A stretch of 63,472 nt of DNA from an uncultured Collinsella sp. (GTDB taxonomy: Bacteria > Actinomycetota > Coriobacteriia > Coriobacteriales > Coriobacteriaceae), in the NCBI GenBank assembly GCA_934630375.1, contig CAKTVQ010000008.1, positions 1 to 63,472 on the forward strand, written 5' to 3'. The position numbers and the translations under genes are program-made. Numbering within the stretch: position 1 is the first letter of the stretch; every line of letters begins with the position of its first letter. Shown in pieces: positions 49,795 through 58,972 of this stretch. The notes below the pieces were generated by a model that saw only the letters and a program-made list of their open reading frames with translations, did not search any database and had not been told where the DNA came from.

Positions 49795-50712
49795 TTAGTC
49801 GGACTCGCCCACCAGGGCGCGGCAGAAATCTTTGGCGTTAAACTCCTGCAGGTCATCGACCTGCTCACCCACGCCGATGCGCAGGATCGGGAGCTTGAGC
49901 TTCTCGGCCACGGCCATGGCGATACCGCCCTTTGCCGTGCCGTCGAGCTTGGTCATGATAATACCGTCCAGACCCAGTGCCTCGTTAAACTCGAGCGCCT
50001 GGTTCAGACCGTTCTGGCCGGTGGCGGCATCGATCACGAGCACGACCGAGACGGGCATGGGGCCGGCGGCCATATTGGCGGCGCGCTTACGCGTCACGTT
50101 GACCACCTTGGCGAGTTCGCGCATGAGCTCGGGGCTCGTGTGCAGGCGGCCGGCGGTGTCGATAAGCACCAGGTCGCTGCCGCGTTTATCGGCCTCGTCG
50201 AGCACGTCGTAGCAAACGCTTGCCGGATCGGAGCCGCGATCGCGCTTGATGACGGGGACGCCGGCACGCTGGCCCCACACATCAAGCTGCTCGATGGCGG
50301 CAGCGCGGAAGGTATCGGCCGAACCGATCACGACATTCTTGCCGCGGGCAGCCATGGCGCTCGCGATCTTACCGACCGTCGTGGTCTTGCCGGCACCGTT
50401 AATGCCTACAAACAGCACGCAGCTCGGCGTGTCGGAGAACGGATCGCGCTCGATGGGCACAAAGTGCTGCTCGAGCTGCTCGGCCAGGGCGCGACGGAGC
50501 TGCGGGGCGGTCTTGAGGTTCTTCTTGGCGGCCGTCTCGCGCAGGTCATCGGACACCTTGATCGCGACCTCGGCACCCATATCACCCATAACGAGGGTGT
50601 CCTCAAGGTCCTCCCAAAAGTCCTCGTCAACCTCGCCGCCAAAGTAGAAGACCTCGTTGAGTGCCTCGCGGCTGCGCTCAAGTCCGCGCGAGAGAGCGTC
50701 AAAGAATCCCAT
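49795..50712 (-). CDS. ftsY: signal recognition particle receptor FtsY
   Basis: A 305-residue NG-domain GTPase that docks SRP at the membrane. GINGAGKTTTVGKIA, DTAGRLHTSPELM and TKLDGTAKGGIAM are the G motifs. The acidic A domain found in E. coli is absent, as in other Gram-positive bacteria. Its start shares one base with the smc stop (TAATG). Confidence 0.95.
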   Translation of the reverse strand: MGFFDALSRGLERSREALNEVFYFGGEVDEDFWEDLEDTLVMGDMGAEVAIKVSDDLRETAAKKNLKTAPQLRRALAEQLEQHFVPIERDPFSDTPSCVLFVGINGAGKTTTVGKIASAMAARGKNVVIGSADTFRAAAIEQLDVWGQRAGVPVIKRDRGSDPASVCYDVLDEADKRGSDLVLIDTAGRLHTSPELMRELAKVVNVTRKRAANMAAGPMPVSVVLVIDAATGQNGLNQALEFNEALGLDGIIMTKLDGTAKGGIAMAVAEKLKLPILRIGVGEQVDDLQEFNAKDFCRALVGESD

Positions 50713-53700
50713 TATGCATTCACGACCTTTCCGGTTTCGCGATCGAGTTTTTGCGAGACGACGCGGCTGACGCCGTCGGCTTGCATCGAGACGCCATAGA
50801 GAACGTCAGCGTCCTCCATAGTACGGCGCTGATGCGAAATGACCAAGAGCTGCGTATCGGAACGCAGCACATCGAGGGCGCCAATGAGCTTGGACAGGTT
50901 GGCGTCATCAAGCGCTGCCTCGACCTCGTCCAGCACATAGAACGGTACCGTGCGCGTGCGGTACACGGCAAAGAGCAGGGCGAGCGCCGTCAGACTCTTC
51001 TCGCCGCCCGACATGAGCATCATCTTGGTGATGCGCTTGCCGCGCGGCTGCGCCACGACCTCGATACCCGTCTCGGCCGGATGCTCGGGATCGGTCATCT
51101 CCAGATGAGCCTGACCGCCCGGGAACAGCATGGCGAAGATATCGCGGAAGTTCGCGTCGACCTTCTCAAACGTCACCAGGAACGCCTTGCGCATCTTGCG
51201 ATCAATGGCCACCGTGATCTTGGTGAGCGCCTTGCGCGCGCTCTCCAGATCGGCCAGCTGCTCCTCGATGTAGTCGGCGCGGCGCTTGAGCTGCTCGTAC
51301 TCCTCCATGGCAACTTGGTTAACGGGACCAAGGTTGTTGATCTGGCGCACAAGCTGGTTGAGCTCGCGCTCGGCGGCATCGCGGTCGGTGGGCGCAGGAA
51401 GCATGAGCGCTTCCTCGAGCACCGTGGTGCCATCGGCGGTAATGGCCTTGATGGCCGCTTCTACCTGCACCTCGAGCTTGCCGCGTGCGACCTTGAACTC
51501 GTTTTGCGTCGCCGTGGCGGCATCGACCCGCTCCTTGGCGCGGGAGACCTCGGCCTTGGCGTCTTCGATGGTCTTCTTGAGCGAAGCGGAGTCCGCCTCC
51601 TCCAGAGAGGCCTGGTCACGCAGGCGCGCTGCCCAATCCGACGCGCGTTCCAACAGGGCCGAATAGCGTTCGTGCATGGGGTCGACGCGCAGGCGCAGCA
51701 GCTCGAGTGAGCGCGAGGCCTGGCGTGTTCCGCGGATACGGCGGTCGATGCCCTCCAGGCGATGCTCCAGATCGGGCACACGGCCCTTCAGCGAACGCAA
51801 ACGCTCGCTCGTCTGGGCCAGGCGGACCTTGGCATCGGCAAGCTTACCGGCTGCCTCGGAATCGTCACGGCGCACGCGATCGAGTTCGTCGTTGGCTTCG
51901 GCAATCTGGAGACCCAGGTCGCTTGCCTGCGCACGGCCCTCGTCGCGCGAACGGGTGAGCTCGTCAACGCGCGGGCGCGCAGCGCGAACGGCCTCGGCGG
52001 CCTGCTCGCGGCGCTTGGAGATGCGTACGCGCTCGACCTCGGCATTGTTGGCGCTTTGCTCCAGGCGGCCGATCTCGGAGAGCAGCGAGCGGCGTTCGCC
52101 CTCAAGACGGGCGATCTCGCCAGCGGCATCGCCCTCGGCGGCACGCGCCTCCTCGACGGCCGCATTGGCCTCGACGACCTGATCCGACACATGCTCAAAC
52201 ACGGCAGCCAGATCGGGCTCCAGGCCCTCCAACTCACGAATACGACGTTTGCGCTCCAGGGCACCCGAAGCCTCGCCGGCGTCGAGCCCCACACGCACCA
52301 GGCCGCCGCAGGCGACGCGGGCGCCATCGGGGGTCACGTAAGTCACGCCGTCAACGACCGGCGCCGACAGCGCGGCAGCAAGATCGTCCACTACGTAATA
52401 GCCGCCGAGCAGCGCCTCGACGACGGGACCATAGCCTGCGCGCACGGACAGACGATCAACCAGACGGGTACCGGAGGCGCCCTCAGCGGGGGTAAAGCCG
52501 CTCACGCCGCGTGCCATCAGCAGTGCCTCGCCCGAGGCCTTCTTTTGGTCCAGAGCCGCGCGACCGGCGCGCTCAAGCGTGGCGGCGTCATCAAACAAAA
52601 GAGCATCGATATCGCCGGCAAGCAGCTGCTCGACCAGGCCCTCGAGCTCACGAGGGGCCTCGAGCACGTCGCCCAGACGACCCGAGACATCGTCGCCCAG
52701 CGCACCCATCAGACGGCTCACCAGCGGCGAGCTGTCAGCCATGCGGGCATCGAGCTTCTTTTGGCTGGCAAGCTCCGAGCGCACCTCGGACAGCTTGTTG
52801 CGCGCCTCGCTCTCGCGATTACGCAAGTCCTTAAGGGCTGCACGGGCGACCTCGGTAGCCTCGCGCGCATCAATCTGGGCTTGACGGGCCTGATCGAGTG
52901 CACCGTCGAGCTCCTCGGCGCGGTCGCGACGGCTCTCGAGCGAGGCCGTGACTTCCTCAAGCTGCTCGTCGATCTGCTCAAGGCGCGAAGCGTACATGTT
53001 GTCCTCGACCTCGGCGTTGCTCAGCGAGTCCTTCACCTTGGCGAGTTCGAGCGCCGCGTTATCGGCCACACGCTGCACATCGCGTTGCTCACGCGTAAGC
53101 TGCGAAATCTGATTGTCGAGCGCCACGCGCCGCCCGTGGAGCTCAGCAGCGGCAGGACCAGCGGCGTCAACGTCCTCCTGAGCCTGCATGTGCGCGCCGG
53201 TCACTTCCTCAAGCTGCGCACGCGCGTCCTCGAGCTCCTCTACCACGCGACGACGCTGATGCTCGGAGCTCGAGATCTGGCCGCGCATGTCGGACAGGCG
53301 CGACACCATGTTGTGGCCCTTTTCCTCGAGCAGGCGCATATCGGAGTTAATGCGACCGACCACGTCTTGCATATGGCGGCGCTGCTCGCCCAGATCGCCC
53401 ACAAACAGGCCCTTTTCCTCAAGCATGACCTGGAGCTTCTCGAGCTCGCGTTCCTTTTCGCCCAAGCGGTACTGCGCAAGCTCAAGCTCGGCGGCGCCCT
53501 CCTTGGAGCGGCTCTCCAAGTCGTTCCACTGCGACTGCAGCGAACGAAGCTCGTCGACGGCCAGCATCTGCGTAAGTTCGTTTGCGCGCGAGGACAGCTC
53601 TTTGTACTTGCGCGCACGATCGACCTGACGCTCCAGCGGTCGCAGCTGACGGGCAATTTCCTTATTGATGTCGCGGGCACGCGTCAGGTGCTCGTCCATC

Positions 53701-54248
53701 GACTTAATCTTTTTGAGCGCACGCTCCTTGCGGCGCTTGTGCTTGGAGATGCCGGCGGCCTCCTCGATGAGGGCACGGCGCTCCTCGGGGCGGCTCTGCA
53801 AAATGGCATCGAGCTTGCCCTGGCTGATGATGGAATGCGTATCCTTGCCCAGGCCCGAATCGTGCAGGATGTCCTGAATGTCCATCAGGCGGCACGGACT
53901 CGAGTTGATGAGGTACTCGCTTTCGCCCGAGCGATACATGCGACGGGTGATGGCGACCTCGTCAAAATCGACGGGCAGCATATGGTCCGAGTTATCGAGC
54001 ACCAGCGTGACCTCGGCGACACCCACCGGCTTGCGTGCCGACGAGCCCGAGAAGATGACGTCCTCCATGGCCTGGCCGCGCAGCTGCTTGGCGCTCTGCT
54101 CGCCCAGGACCCACAGAATCGAGTCGGAGATGTTCGATTTTCCCGAGCCGTTGGGACCGACGATGACGGTCAGGCCCGGCTCAAATGACATATGGGCGCG
54201 GTCGGCAAACGACTTGAACCCTTTGAGCGTGAGGGACTTGAGATACAC
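50712..54248 (-). CDS. smc: chromosome segregation protein SMC
   Basis: A 1178-residue condensin ATPase: Walker A VGPNGSGKSNISDSI near residue 32, two long coiled coils (about 165-490 and 660-1000) flanking a hinge (about 500-650, with GVTYVTPDGARV), then the signature LMSGGEKSLTALALLFA and Walker B FYVLDEVEAALDD at the C-terminus. Length is normal. It lies between rnc and ftsY as in Bacillus. Confidence 0.96.
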   Translation of the reverse strand: MYLKSLTLKGFKSFADRAHMSFEPGLTVIVGPNGSGKSNISDSILWVLGEQSAKQLRGQAMEDVIFSGSSARKPVGVAEVTLVLDNSDHMLPVDFDEVAITRRMYRSGESEYLINSSPCRLMDIQDILHDSGLGKDTHSIISQGKLDAILQSRPEERRALIEEAAGISKHKRRKERALKKIKSMDEHLTRARDINKEIARQLRPLERQVDRARKYKELSSRANELTQMLAVDELRSLQSQWNDLESRSKEGAAELELAQYRLGEKERELEKLQVMLEEKGLFVGDLGEQRRHMQDVVGRINSDMRLLEEKGHNMVSRLSDMRGQISSSEHQRRRVVEELEDARAQLEEVTGAHMQAQEDVDAAGPAAAELHGRRVALDNQISQLTREQRDVQRVADNAALELAKVKDSLSNAEVEDNMYASRLEQIDEQLEEVTASLESRRDRAEELDGALDQARQAQIDAREATEVARAALKDLRNRESEARNKLSEVRSELASQKKLDARMADSSPLVSRLMGALGDDVSGRLGDVLEAPRELEGLVEQLLAGDIDALLFDDAATLERAGRAALDQKKASGEALLMARGVSGFTPAEGASGTRLVDRLSVRAGYGPVVEALLGGYYVVDDLAAALSAPVVDGVTYVTPDGARVACGGLVRVGLDAGEASGALERKRRIRELEGLEPDLAAVFEHVSDQVVEANAAVEEARAAEGDAAGEIARLEGERRSLLSEIGRLEQSANNAEVERVRISKRREQAAEAVRAARPRVDELTRSRDEGRAQASDLGLQIAEANDELDRVRRDDSEAAGKLADAKVRLAQTSERLRSLKGRVPDLEHRLEGIDRRIRGTRQASRSLELLRLRVDPMHERYSALLERASDWAARLRDQASLEEADSASLKKTIEDAKAEVSRAKERVDAATATQNEFKVARGKLEVQVEAAIKAITADGTTVLEEALMLPAPTDRDAAERELNQLVRQINNLGPVNQVAMEEYEQLKRRADYIEEQLADLESARKALTKITVAIDRKMRKAFLVTFEKVDANFRDIFAMLFPGGQAHLEMTDPEHPAETGIEVVAQPRGKRITKMMLMSGGEKSLTALALLFAVYRTRTVPFYVLDEVEAALDDANLSKLIGALDVLRSDTQLLVISHQRRTMEDADVLYGVSMQADGVSRVVSQKLDRETGKVVNA

Positions 54249-54258
54249 GGTTCCTCGC

Positions 54259-54984
54259 TTAAACAGGCTTCTTGTTGAGAATCACGCCGTTGGTGGTGTA
54301 GCCCATGCGGTCGAGTGCCTCGAGCGCAGCGGCTCCCTCGGCCTCCTTCTTGGAGGAACCGGTGCCGCGGCCCTGGCGAATACCGTCGATAAGCACAACA
54401 GCGGTAAAGGTGGGCGCATGCGCGGGGCCCTCGGAGCCGACCAGCTTATACGCGGGAGGCTCGTGGCCGTCTGCCTGCACGCACTCCTGCAAGAACGACT
54501 TGGGGTTCGCGGGGTGCTCGGCACGCTCGGAGGCCAGGTGCGGCTTGAGCGTACGATGGATAAACTCCGCTGCGGCATCCCAGCCGGCATCCAGGTACAG
54601 CGCGCCCACGAGCGACTCGTAGACGTTCTCGAGCGCCGAGTGCAGGCCGCGCGCACCGGTACCGGTCTCGGAGGCACCAAAGATAATGATGTCGTCGATG
54701 CCCAGCTCATGCGACACCTCGGACAGCGTAGCGCCCGAGACAAGCGACACCTTCAGGCGCGTGAGCTTGCCCTCGTCAAACTCCGGATAGGACTCAAAGA
54801 GCGAACGGGCGACCACGGCGCCCAAAATGGAATCACCCAAGAACTCAAGACGCTCGTAGCTTGCCGAGACTGGCTGGCCTTCGACGGCCGAAGGATGCGT
54901 AAGGGCCGCGCGCAGCAGCACCTTGTCATTGAACTCGTGGCCCAGAATCTCCTGGGCGCGCGTAAGTCGTTCGGATAAAGCCAA
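54259..54984 (-). CDS. rnc: ribonuclease III
   Basis: A 241-residue double-strand RNA endonuclease. The catalytic signature is ERLEFLGDSILGAVV, with later acidic residues in VGALYLDAGWDAA; a C-terminal dsRBD follows (PKSFLQECVQADG, GTGSSKKEAEGAAALEAL). It processes rRNA precursors. It begins 3 bases after the acpP stop. Confidence 0.95.
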   Translation of the reverse strand: MALSERLTRAQEILGHEFNDKVLLRAALTHPSAVEGQPVSASYERLEFLGDSILGAVVARSLFESYPEFDEGKLTRLKVSLVSGATLSEVSHELGIDDIIIFGASETGTGARGLHSALENVYESLVGALYLDAGWDAAAEFIHRTLKPHLASERAEHPANPKSFLQECVQADGHEPPAYKLVGSEGPAHAPTFTAVVLIDGIRQGRGTGSSKKEAEGAAALEALDRMGYTTNGVILNKKPV

Positions 54985-54987
54985 GAC

Positions 54988-55230
54988 CTAAGCCTCCCTG
55001 GCGTTTTCGATCGCGTCGACAGCGTCGGCGACAGAGTTGAGCGAGAGCAGGGTCTCGTCATCGATCTCGAGGTTGAACTCGTCCTCGATAGCCGTAACCA
55101 GCTGCAGGCGCTCGAGCGAATTGGCATCGAGATCGTCAAACGTGGTCTCATCGCTAATCTCGGCAACATCGACGCCCAGAACGTCAGCAGCGACCTCGGC
55201 GATCTTGTCGAAGATTTCGGAGCGGTCCAT
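54988..55230 (-). CDS. acpP: acyl carrier protein
   Basis: An 80-residue acidic helical carrier for fatty acid synthesis. The phosphopantetheine serine is in LDANSLERLQL; the residue before it is Asn, whereas most ACPs have Asp (DSL). The start at 55230 has AGAGGAAG 4 bases upstream and gives the normal length; a longer frame upstream is non-coding in character. plsX lies upstream and rnc downstream. Confidence 0.93.
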   Translation of the reverse strand: MDRSEIFDKIAEVAADVLGVDVAEISDETTFDDLDANSLERLQLVTAIEDEFNLEIDDETLLSLNSVADAVDAIENAREA

Positions 55231-55354
55231 AGCGCTTCCTCTCATAGTGCATGAATACCAAAAGATTGGCGCCGCGCGGGCGGCACCAAGACACGGTTTT
55301 GATTCTACCCCACGACGCAGGCCGCGAAGCGCATAACAGCGCTCTAACTCGCTC

Positions 55355-56374
55355 TTACAAAACGATACCGTCCATAGAGTTGGCGACATTCTCGACCAGC
55401 CCGGCGCGCACGGCTTCAGCCGCCGCGAGCGTACCGTTTTTGACGGCCTCGACCGAGGTAGCGCCATGGCCGATCAGGACAACGCCGCGCAAGCCCAAAA
55501 GAATCGCGCCGCCCTTGGCGTCACCCGAAAGCTTGGCCTTTATCTCGCGCATCTGCTGCTTCATGAGCAGCGCGGCGATCTTGGTGCCGAACGAGGACGT
55601 AAAGGCTCCCTTGAGCTCCTGCAGCAAAAACTTGGCAGCGCCCTCGGTGGCCTTAAGGGCAATGTTTCCCGACATGCCGTCGGCAACGACAACGTCAAAA
55701 TTGCCCGAGGTAATATCAGTGCCCTCGCAGTTGCCCACAAAGCCGGGGACGGCAGCCTTCATAGCTGGGAAGCAGGCCTTGGTAAAGTTGGAGCCCTTCT
55801 CATCCTCGGTACCGTTACCAAGAAGACCCACGCGGGGATGCTCGATACCCAAGACGACGCGGGCATAGGCGCTACCCATCTGGGCAAAGCGCACCATATC
55901 ATCAACCTCGACATCGGGGTTGGCACCCATATCGCACAACACCGTCAGGCCGCCGGCGCGGTTGGGCAGTGCATTGGTGAGGCAGGGACGCACCGGCTGC
56001 TTCTTGCCCTCGGCCTGATACCTAAAGGGCGTCACATAGGCGGTGGCGGCTGCGGTCATGGCACCAGTGGAGCCAGCGGAGAAGAACGCGTCCGCATTTC
56101 CCTTCTTGATGGCGCGGCACGACAGCACGATCGACGATTTGCGCTTGGTCATCACGGCACGAATGGGATCGTCGTCCATGGCGATAACGTCGGGAGCCTC
56201 CAGGGCTTCGACGCGCGCATGAGAGGCGGCAAAGGGGTTGACGATTTCGACGGGGCCGGCAGCCAGAACCTCGATATCAGGGTCGGCCGCAAGGGCAGCC
56301 TCAATACCATCGAGAACAACCTGGGGCTTCTCGTCTCCGCCCACAACGTCTACACAAACGCGAACGTTACTCAT
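55355..56374 (-). CDS. plsX: phosphate acyltransferase PlsX
   Basis: A 339-residue soluble enzyme that turns acyl-ACP into acyl-phosphate for phospholipid synthesis. VCVDVVGGDEKP at the N-terminus, AFFSAGSTGAMTAAA in the centre and a Gly-rich substrate loop (NFDVVVADGMSGNIALK) identify it. ATG at 56374 has AAGGAG 7 bases upstream. It lies between rpmF and acpP, the classic order. 124 bases separate it from acpP with no clear hairpin. Confidence 0.95.
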   Translation of the reverse strand: MSNVRVCVDVVGGDEKPQVVLDGIEAALAADPDIEVLAAGPVEIVNPFAASHARVEALEAPDVIAMDDDPIRAVMTKRKSSIVLSCRAIKKGNADAFFSAGSTGAMTAAATAYVTPFRYQAEGKKQPVRPCLTNALPNRAGGLTVLCDMGANPDVEVDDMVRFAQMGSAYARVVLGIEHPRVGLLGNGTEDEKGSNFTKACFPAMKAAVPGFVGNCEGTDITSGNFDVVVADGMSGNIALKATEGAAKFLLQELKGAFTSSFGTKIAALLMKQQMREIKAKLSGDAKGGAILLGLRGVVLIGHGATSVEAVKNGTLAAAEAVRAGLVENVANSMDGIVL

Positions 56375-56461
56375 ATACATGCTCCTTATACAAAAATGGC
56401 CGACTCATTGAGCCGGCCATTGTGGTTCCATTTGGAACGGCATCGCATCCAGAGTATACCG

Positions 56462-56641
56462 TTACTCGGTAACGATAACCTCGCGGTCCTTGTAGAAACC
56501 GCAGCTGGGGCACACGTGGTGCGGAAGCTTGACAGCGCCGCAACGGGGGCACGTGGACTGAGCCGCAGCCGAAATCTTCATGTTGGCGGAACGACGGGTG
56601 TGAGTGCGGATACGACCCTGCTTTTGTTTAGGTACGGGCAT
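56462..56641 (-). CDS. rpmF: 50S ribosomal protein L32
   Basis: A 59-residue protein: MPVPKQKQGRIRTHTRRS at the start and a four-cysteine zinc ribbon (CPRCGAVK and CPSCGFYK), so it is the zinc-binding (C+) form. GGAAGG precedes the ATG. It lies between the DUF177 gene and plsX as in many bacteria. Confidence 0.95.
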   Translation of the reverse strand: MPVPKQKQGRIRTHTRRSANMKISAAAQSTCPRCGAVKLPHHVCPSCGFYKDREVIVTE

Positions 56642-56705
56642 AGTGACCTTCCTTATGAACTATCCAGTGTGGCGATTACGCGCAAGTAGCGATACTACCA
56701 CAGTT

Positions 56706-57260
56706 TTACTCATCGAGCTTGAGATTCTTCAATGCTGCAAATGGATTTTCCATGGCAGCGGCCCATTCTGCCTCTGCCTGGGCGGCGCAATCGCATTGCT
56801 CGACGTTGAGATTGCAACCGCAAGTGGGACACAGACCGCGGCAATCGGGCTTGCAGAGCACCACAAACGGCGTGTCCATAACGACCGCGTCGTTGATGGG
56901 CTCACCCAGATCCACGATGCGGTCCTCACCCAGGAGCTCGTAGCCGTCCTCGTAGGCCTCGGGATCCTCGGGCTCCTCAAAGAGGTAGAACTCCTCGATC
57001 TCGCCGGCGATATCAAACGAGGCGGGCTCCAGGCAACGGTCGCACTCGCCGGTGGCGTGCGCGCGGACCATGCCCGTGAGCAAGACACCGGTACCGGCAT
57101 TGGTAAAGACAACGTCGTAGTCGATGCCGTCCTGTAGCTGGTACTCCTTCTCGCCCACCGTGTAGGTGGCGACATCGACCTTACCGGTCAGCGGATACGA
57201 ATCTCCAGGAAACTCGAGCTGCTCGGAAAGATCGACGGTAACGCTCGGGAACTCAGCCAT
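56706..57260 (-). CDS. DUF177 (YceD-like) rRNA accumulation protein
   Basis: A 184-residue protein with the YceD pattern: GECDRCLEPASFDIAGEIEEFYL in the middle and a CxxC-CxxC zinc-like end (CKPDCRGLCPTCGCNLN). Such proteins are linked to 23S rRNA accumulation and nearly always precede rpmF. Its ATG shares one base with the preceding stop (TAATG). Confidence 0.88.
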   Translation of the reverse strand: MAEFPSVTVDLSEQLEFPGDSYPLTGKVDVATYTVGEKEYQLQDGIDYDVVFTNAGTGVLLTGMVRAHATGECDRCLEPASFDIAGEIEEFYLFEEPEDPEAYEDGYELLGEDRIVDLGEPINDAVVMDTPFVVLCKPDCRGLCPTCGCNLNVEQCDCAAQAEAEWAAAMENPFAALKNLKLDE

Positions 57261-57757
57261 TACCACTGACCATTCTGTTGGGCGGCACCCTCGTTGAGCT
57301 GCTGACGGCAACGGGTAACGGTGCCGGTCAGGCTCTTGAGGTTCTCCTCCAGGTGCGTAAAGACCTGCTCTGCGTAGTCCTCGGCAGCATAACGCGTCTC
57401 GCGCTCGTACTGCTGGGCACGATCGCGGATGTCGTCGGCCTGCTGCTGCGCTAAGCGGACGATCTCCTGCTCACCGGCAATGGTGAGGGCCTGCTGCTGA
57501 GCGTCGGCGATGATGGAATCGGCCTGAGCGGCGGCGGAAGCCATAAGCTCCTCGCGCTCCTTAAGGATACGGCGGGACTTCTGCCACTCCTCGGGATAGC
57601 TCATACGGATCTCGTCGAGGATGTTGAAGAACACGTCGGCGTCGATGACCTTGAACTGAGCGTTCTTGCCGAAAGGCGGCTTGGCTTCCTCGATCAGCCC
57701 TTCGAGCTCATCGACCAAGCTGACGATCCTATCGCCAGGAAAATTCTCGCCCGGCAT
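57260..57757 (-). CDS. coiled-coil protein, DivIVA/ATP-synthase-B-like
   Basis: A 165-residue protein. The first ~60 residues hold VDELEGLIEEAKPPF and VFFNILDEIRMSYPEEW, and the rest is a long Gln/Ala-rich coiled coil (REELMASAAAQADSIIADAQ). It resembles DivIVA-like cell-division proteins found beside coaD and rpmF in actinobacteria; the exact role is unknown. AAAGGAG is 5 bases before the ATG at 57757. Confidence 0.7.
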   Translation of the reverse strand: MPGENFPGDRIVSLVDELEGLIEEAKPPFGKNAQFKVIDADVFFNILDEIRMSYPEEWQKSRRILKEREELMASAAAQADSIIADAQQQALTIAGEQEIVRLAQQQADDIRDRAQQYERETRYAAEDYAEQVFTHLEENLKSLTGTVTRCRQQLNEGAAQQNGQW

Positions 57758-57825
57758 CCGGTCTCCTTTCATAGGTAACATATCATCGTGCTAGTTTACC
57801 ACATGCCACCAGGCAATAAGAAACG

Positions 57826-58323
57826 TCACGAAAAGCGATGTCTGAGCGCTTCGACCACGTTGGGCGGCACAAACGTCGATACATCGCTGCCGAGCGAGGC
57901 GATCTGGCGAACGACCGAGCTCGAGATATAGCCGTACTGCGGCGCACTCATGACAAAGATGGACTCCAGCTCGCTATCCAAGCGATAATTGAGGTCGGCC
58001 TGCTGTAGCTCGTACTCAAAGTCGGTCATGGCGCGCAGGCCCTTGACCACGGCCCCCGCCCCCTGCTCGCGAGCGAAGTCGACCAAGAGGCCGGTAAAGG
58101 GCAGGACCTCGACGCCGTCGATATCACCGAGCGCCTCGCGGGCCAGCGCCACGCGCTCATCGAGCATAAACGTGGTACCCACACCGTTTTTACCCTGCGA
58201 CTCGGCAACAGCGACGATCACGCTGGGAAAGATGCGGCGGGCGCGGCGGATGACGTCGATATGGCCAAACGTGATGGGATCGAAGGTGCCCGGGACGATC
58301 ACGCGGTTGATGGTGTCATTCAT
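57826..58323 (-). CDS. coaD: pantetheine-phosphate adenylyltransferase
   Basis: A 165-residue enzyme of CoA synthesis: VIVPGTFDPITFGHIDVIRR carries the nucleotidyltransferase TFDP..H motif, and the C-terminal SSSVVRQIASLG is the second signature. The frame continues further upstream, but the family start is MNDTINRVI at 58323, overlapping rsmD by 8 bases. Confidence 0.95.
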   Translation of the reverse strand: MNDTINRVIVPGTFDPITFGHIDVIRRARRIFPSVIVAVAESQGKNGVGTTFMLDERVALAREALGDIDGVEVLPFTGLLVDFAREQGAGAVVKGLRAMTDFEYELQQADLNYRLDSELESIFVMSAPQYGYISSSVVRQIASLGSDVSTFVPPNVVEALRHRFS

Positions 58324-58972
58324 GGGCGGCCTCCTGAAACGTCGTGGCATCGTTGTTGTCAGCATCGGTGCCGGCGCCATCGCCCTCACCATCGTCATCG
58401 CCGACCCAACGAAGCAGGTCGACCGAGGTAATGCCGTAGCGCTTCTCGCGCACGATCTCAAAGCCTGCCGGATGCGCGCCCGCATCGGCGGCGGCATGCT
58501 CAAACAGGGCATAAGCGCCAGGTGCAAGCAGACCCTGCTGAGCCAGGTTCTGCAGCAGCTCCTCGACCGGCTCGGCACCAAAAGCATAGGGCGGGTCGAG
58601 CAGGACCAGATCAAAGGGGCCGCCCGGCACACGACCGCGCGAGGCACTCGCCAGCATGTCGCCCGTTATCACGCGCCAACGCGCACGGTCACGGCAGAGC
58701 GACTCGATATTCTTGGTAATGAGCCGCGCGGCATTCCGATCGATCTCGAACGTCGTGAGCGAGCGGGCACCACGTGAGAGCATCTCGATACCCAAAGCGC
58801 CGGAGCCGCCAAAGGCGTCCAGCACGCGGACCTCGTCCAGATCGAAGTCAAATGCCGACATGACCATAGATGCGCATGCCTCGCGCACACGATCGGTCGT
58901 GGGGCGGGTGACATCGCGACCACGGGGCTCCTCGATCTTACGACCGCGCCATTCGCCGCCGATGATTCTCAT
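58316..58972 (-). CDS. rsmD: 16S rRNA (guanine966-N2)-methyltransferase RsmD
   Basis: A 218-residue SAM methyltransferase: RIIGGEWRGRKIEEP at the start, VLDAFGGSGALGIEMLSRGA (SAM motif) and LVLLDPPYAFG (catalytic DPPY). A ~25-residue acidic tail is extra. It overlaps recG by 4 bases (ATGA) and coaD by 8. Confidence 0.93.
   Translation of the reverse strand: MRIIGGEWRGRKIEEPRGRDVTRPTTDRVREACASMVMSAFDFDLDEVRVLDAFGGSGALGIEMLSRGARSLTTFEIDRNAARLITKNIESLCRDRARWRVITGDMLASASRGRVPGGPFDLVLLDPPYAFGAEPVEELLQNLAQQGLLAPGAYALFEHAAADAGAHPAGFEIVREKRYGITSVDLLRWVGDDDGEGDGAGTDADNNDATTFQEAAHE

Noticed and set aside
51762..54188. Plus-strand open frame of 808 codons opposite smc
   Set aside because: Mirror frame caused by codon bias; no motifs.
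55231..55467. Long N-terminal extension of acpP
   Set aside because: The extension has no ACP-like features and the internal ATG at 55230 has a ribosome site and gives the normal 80 residues.
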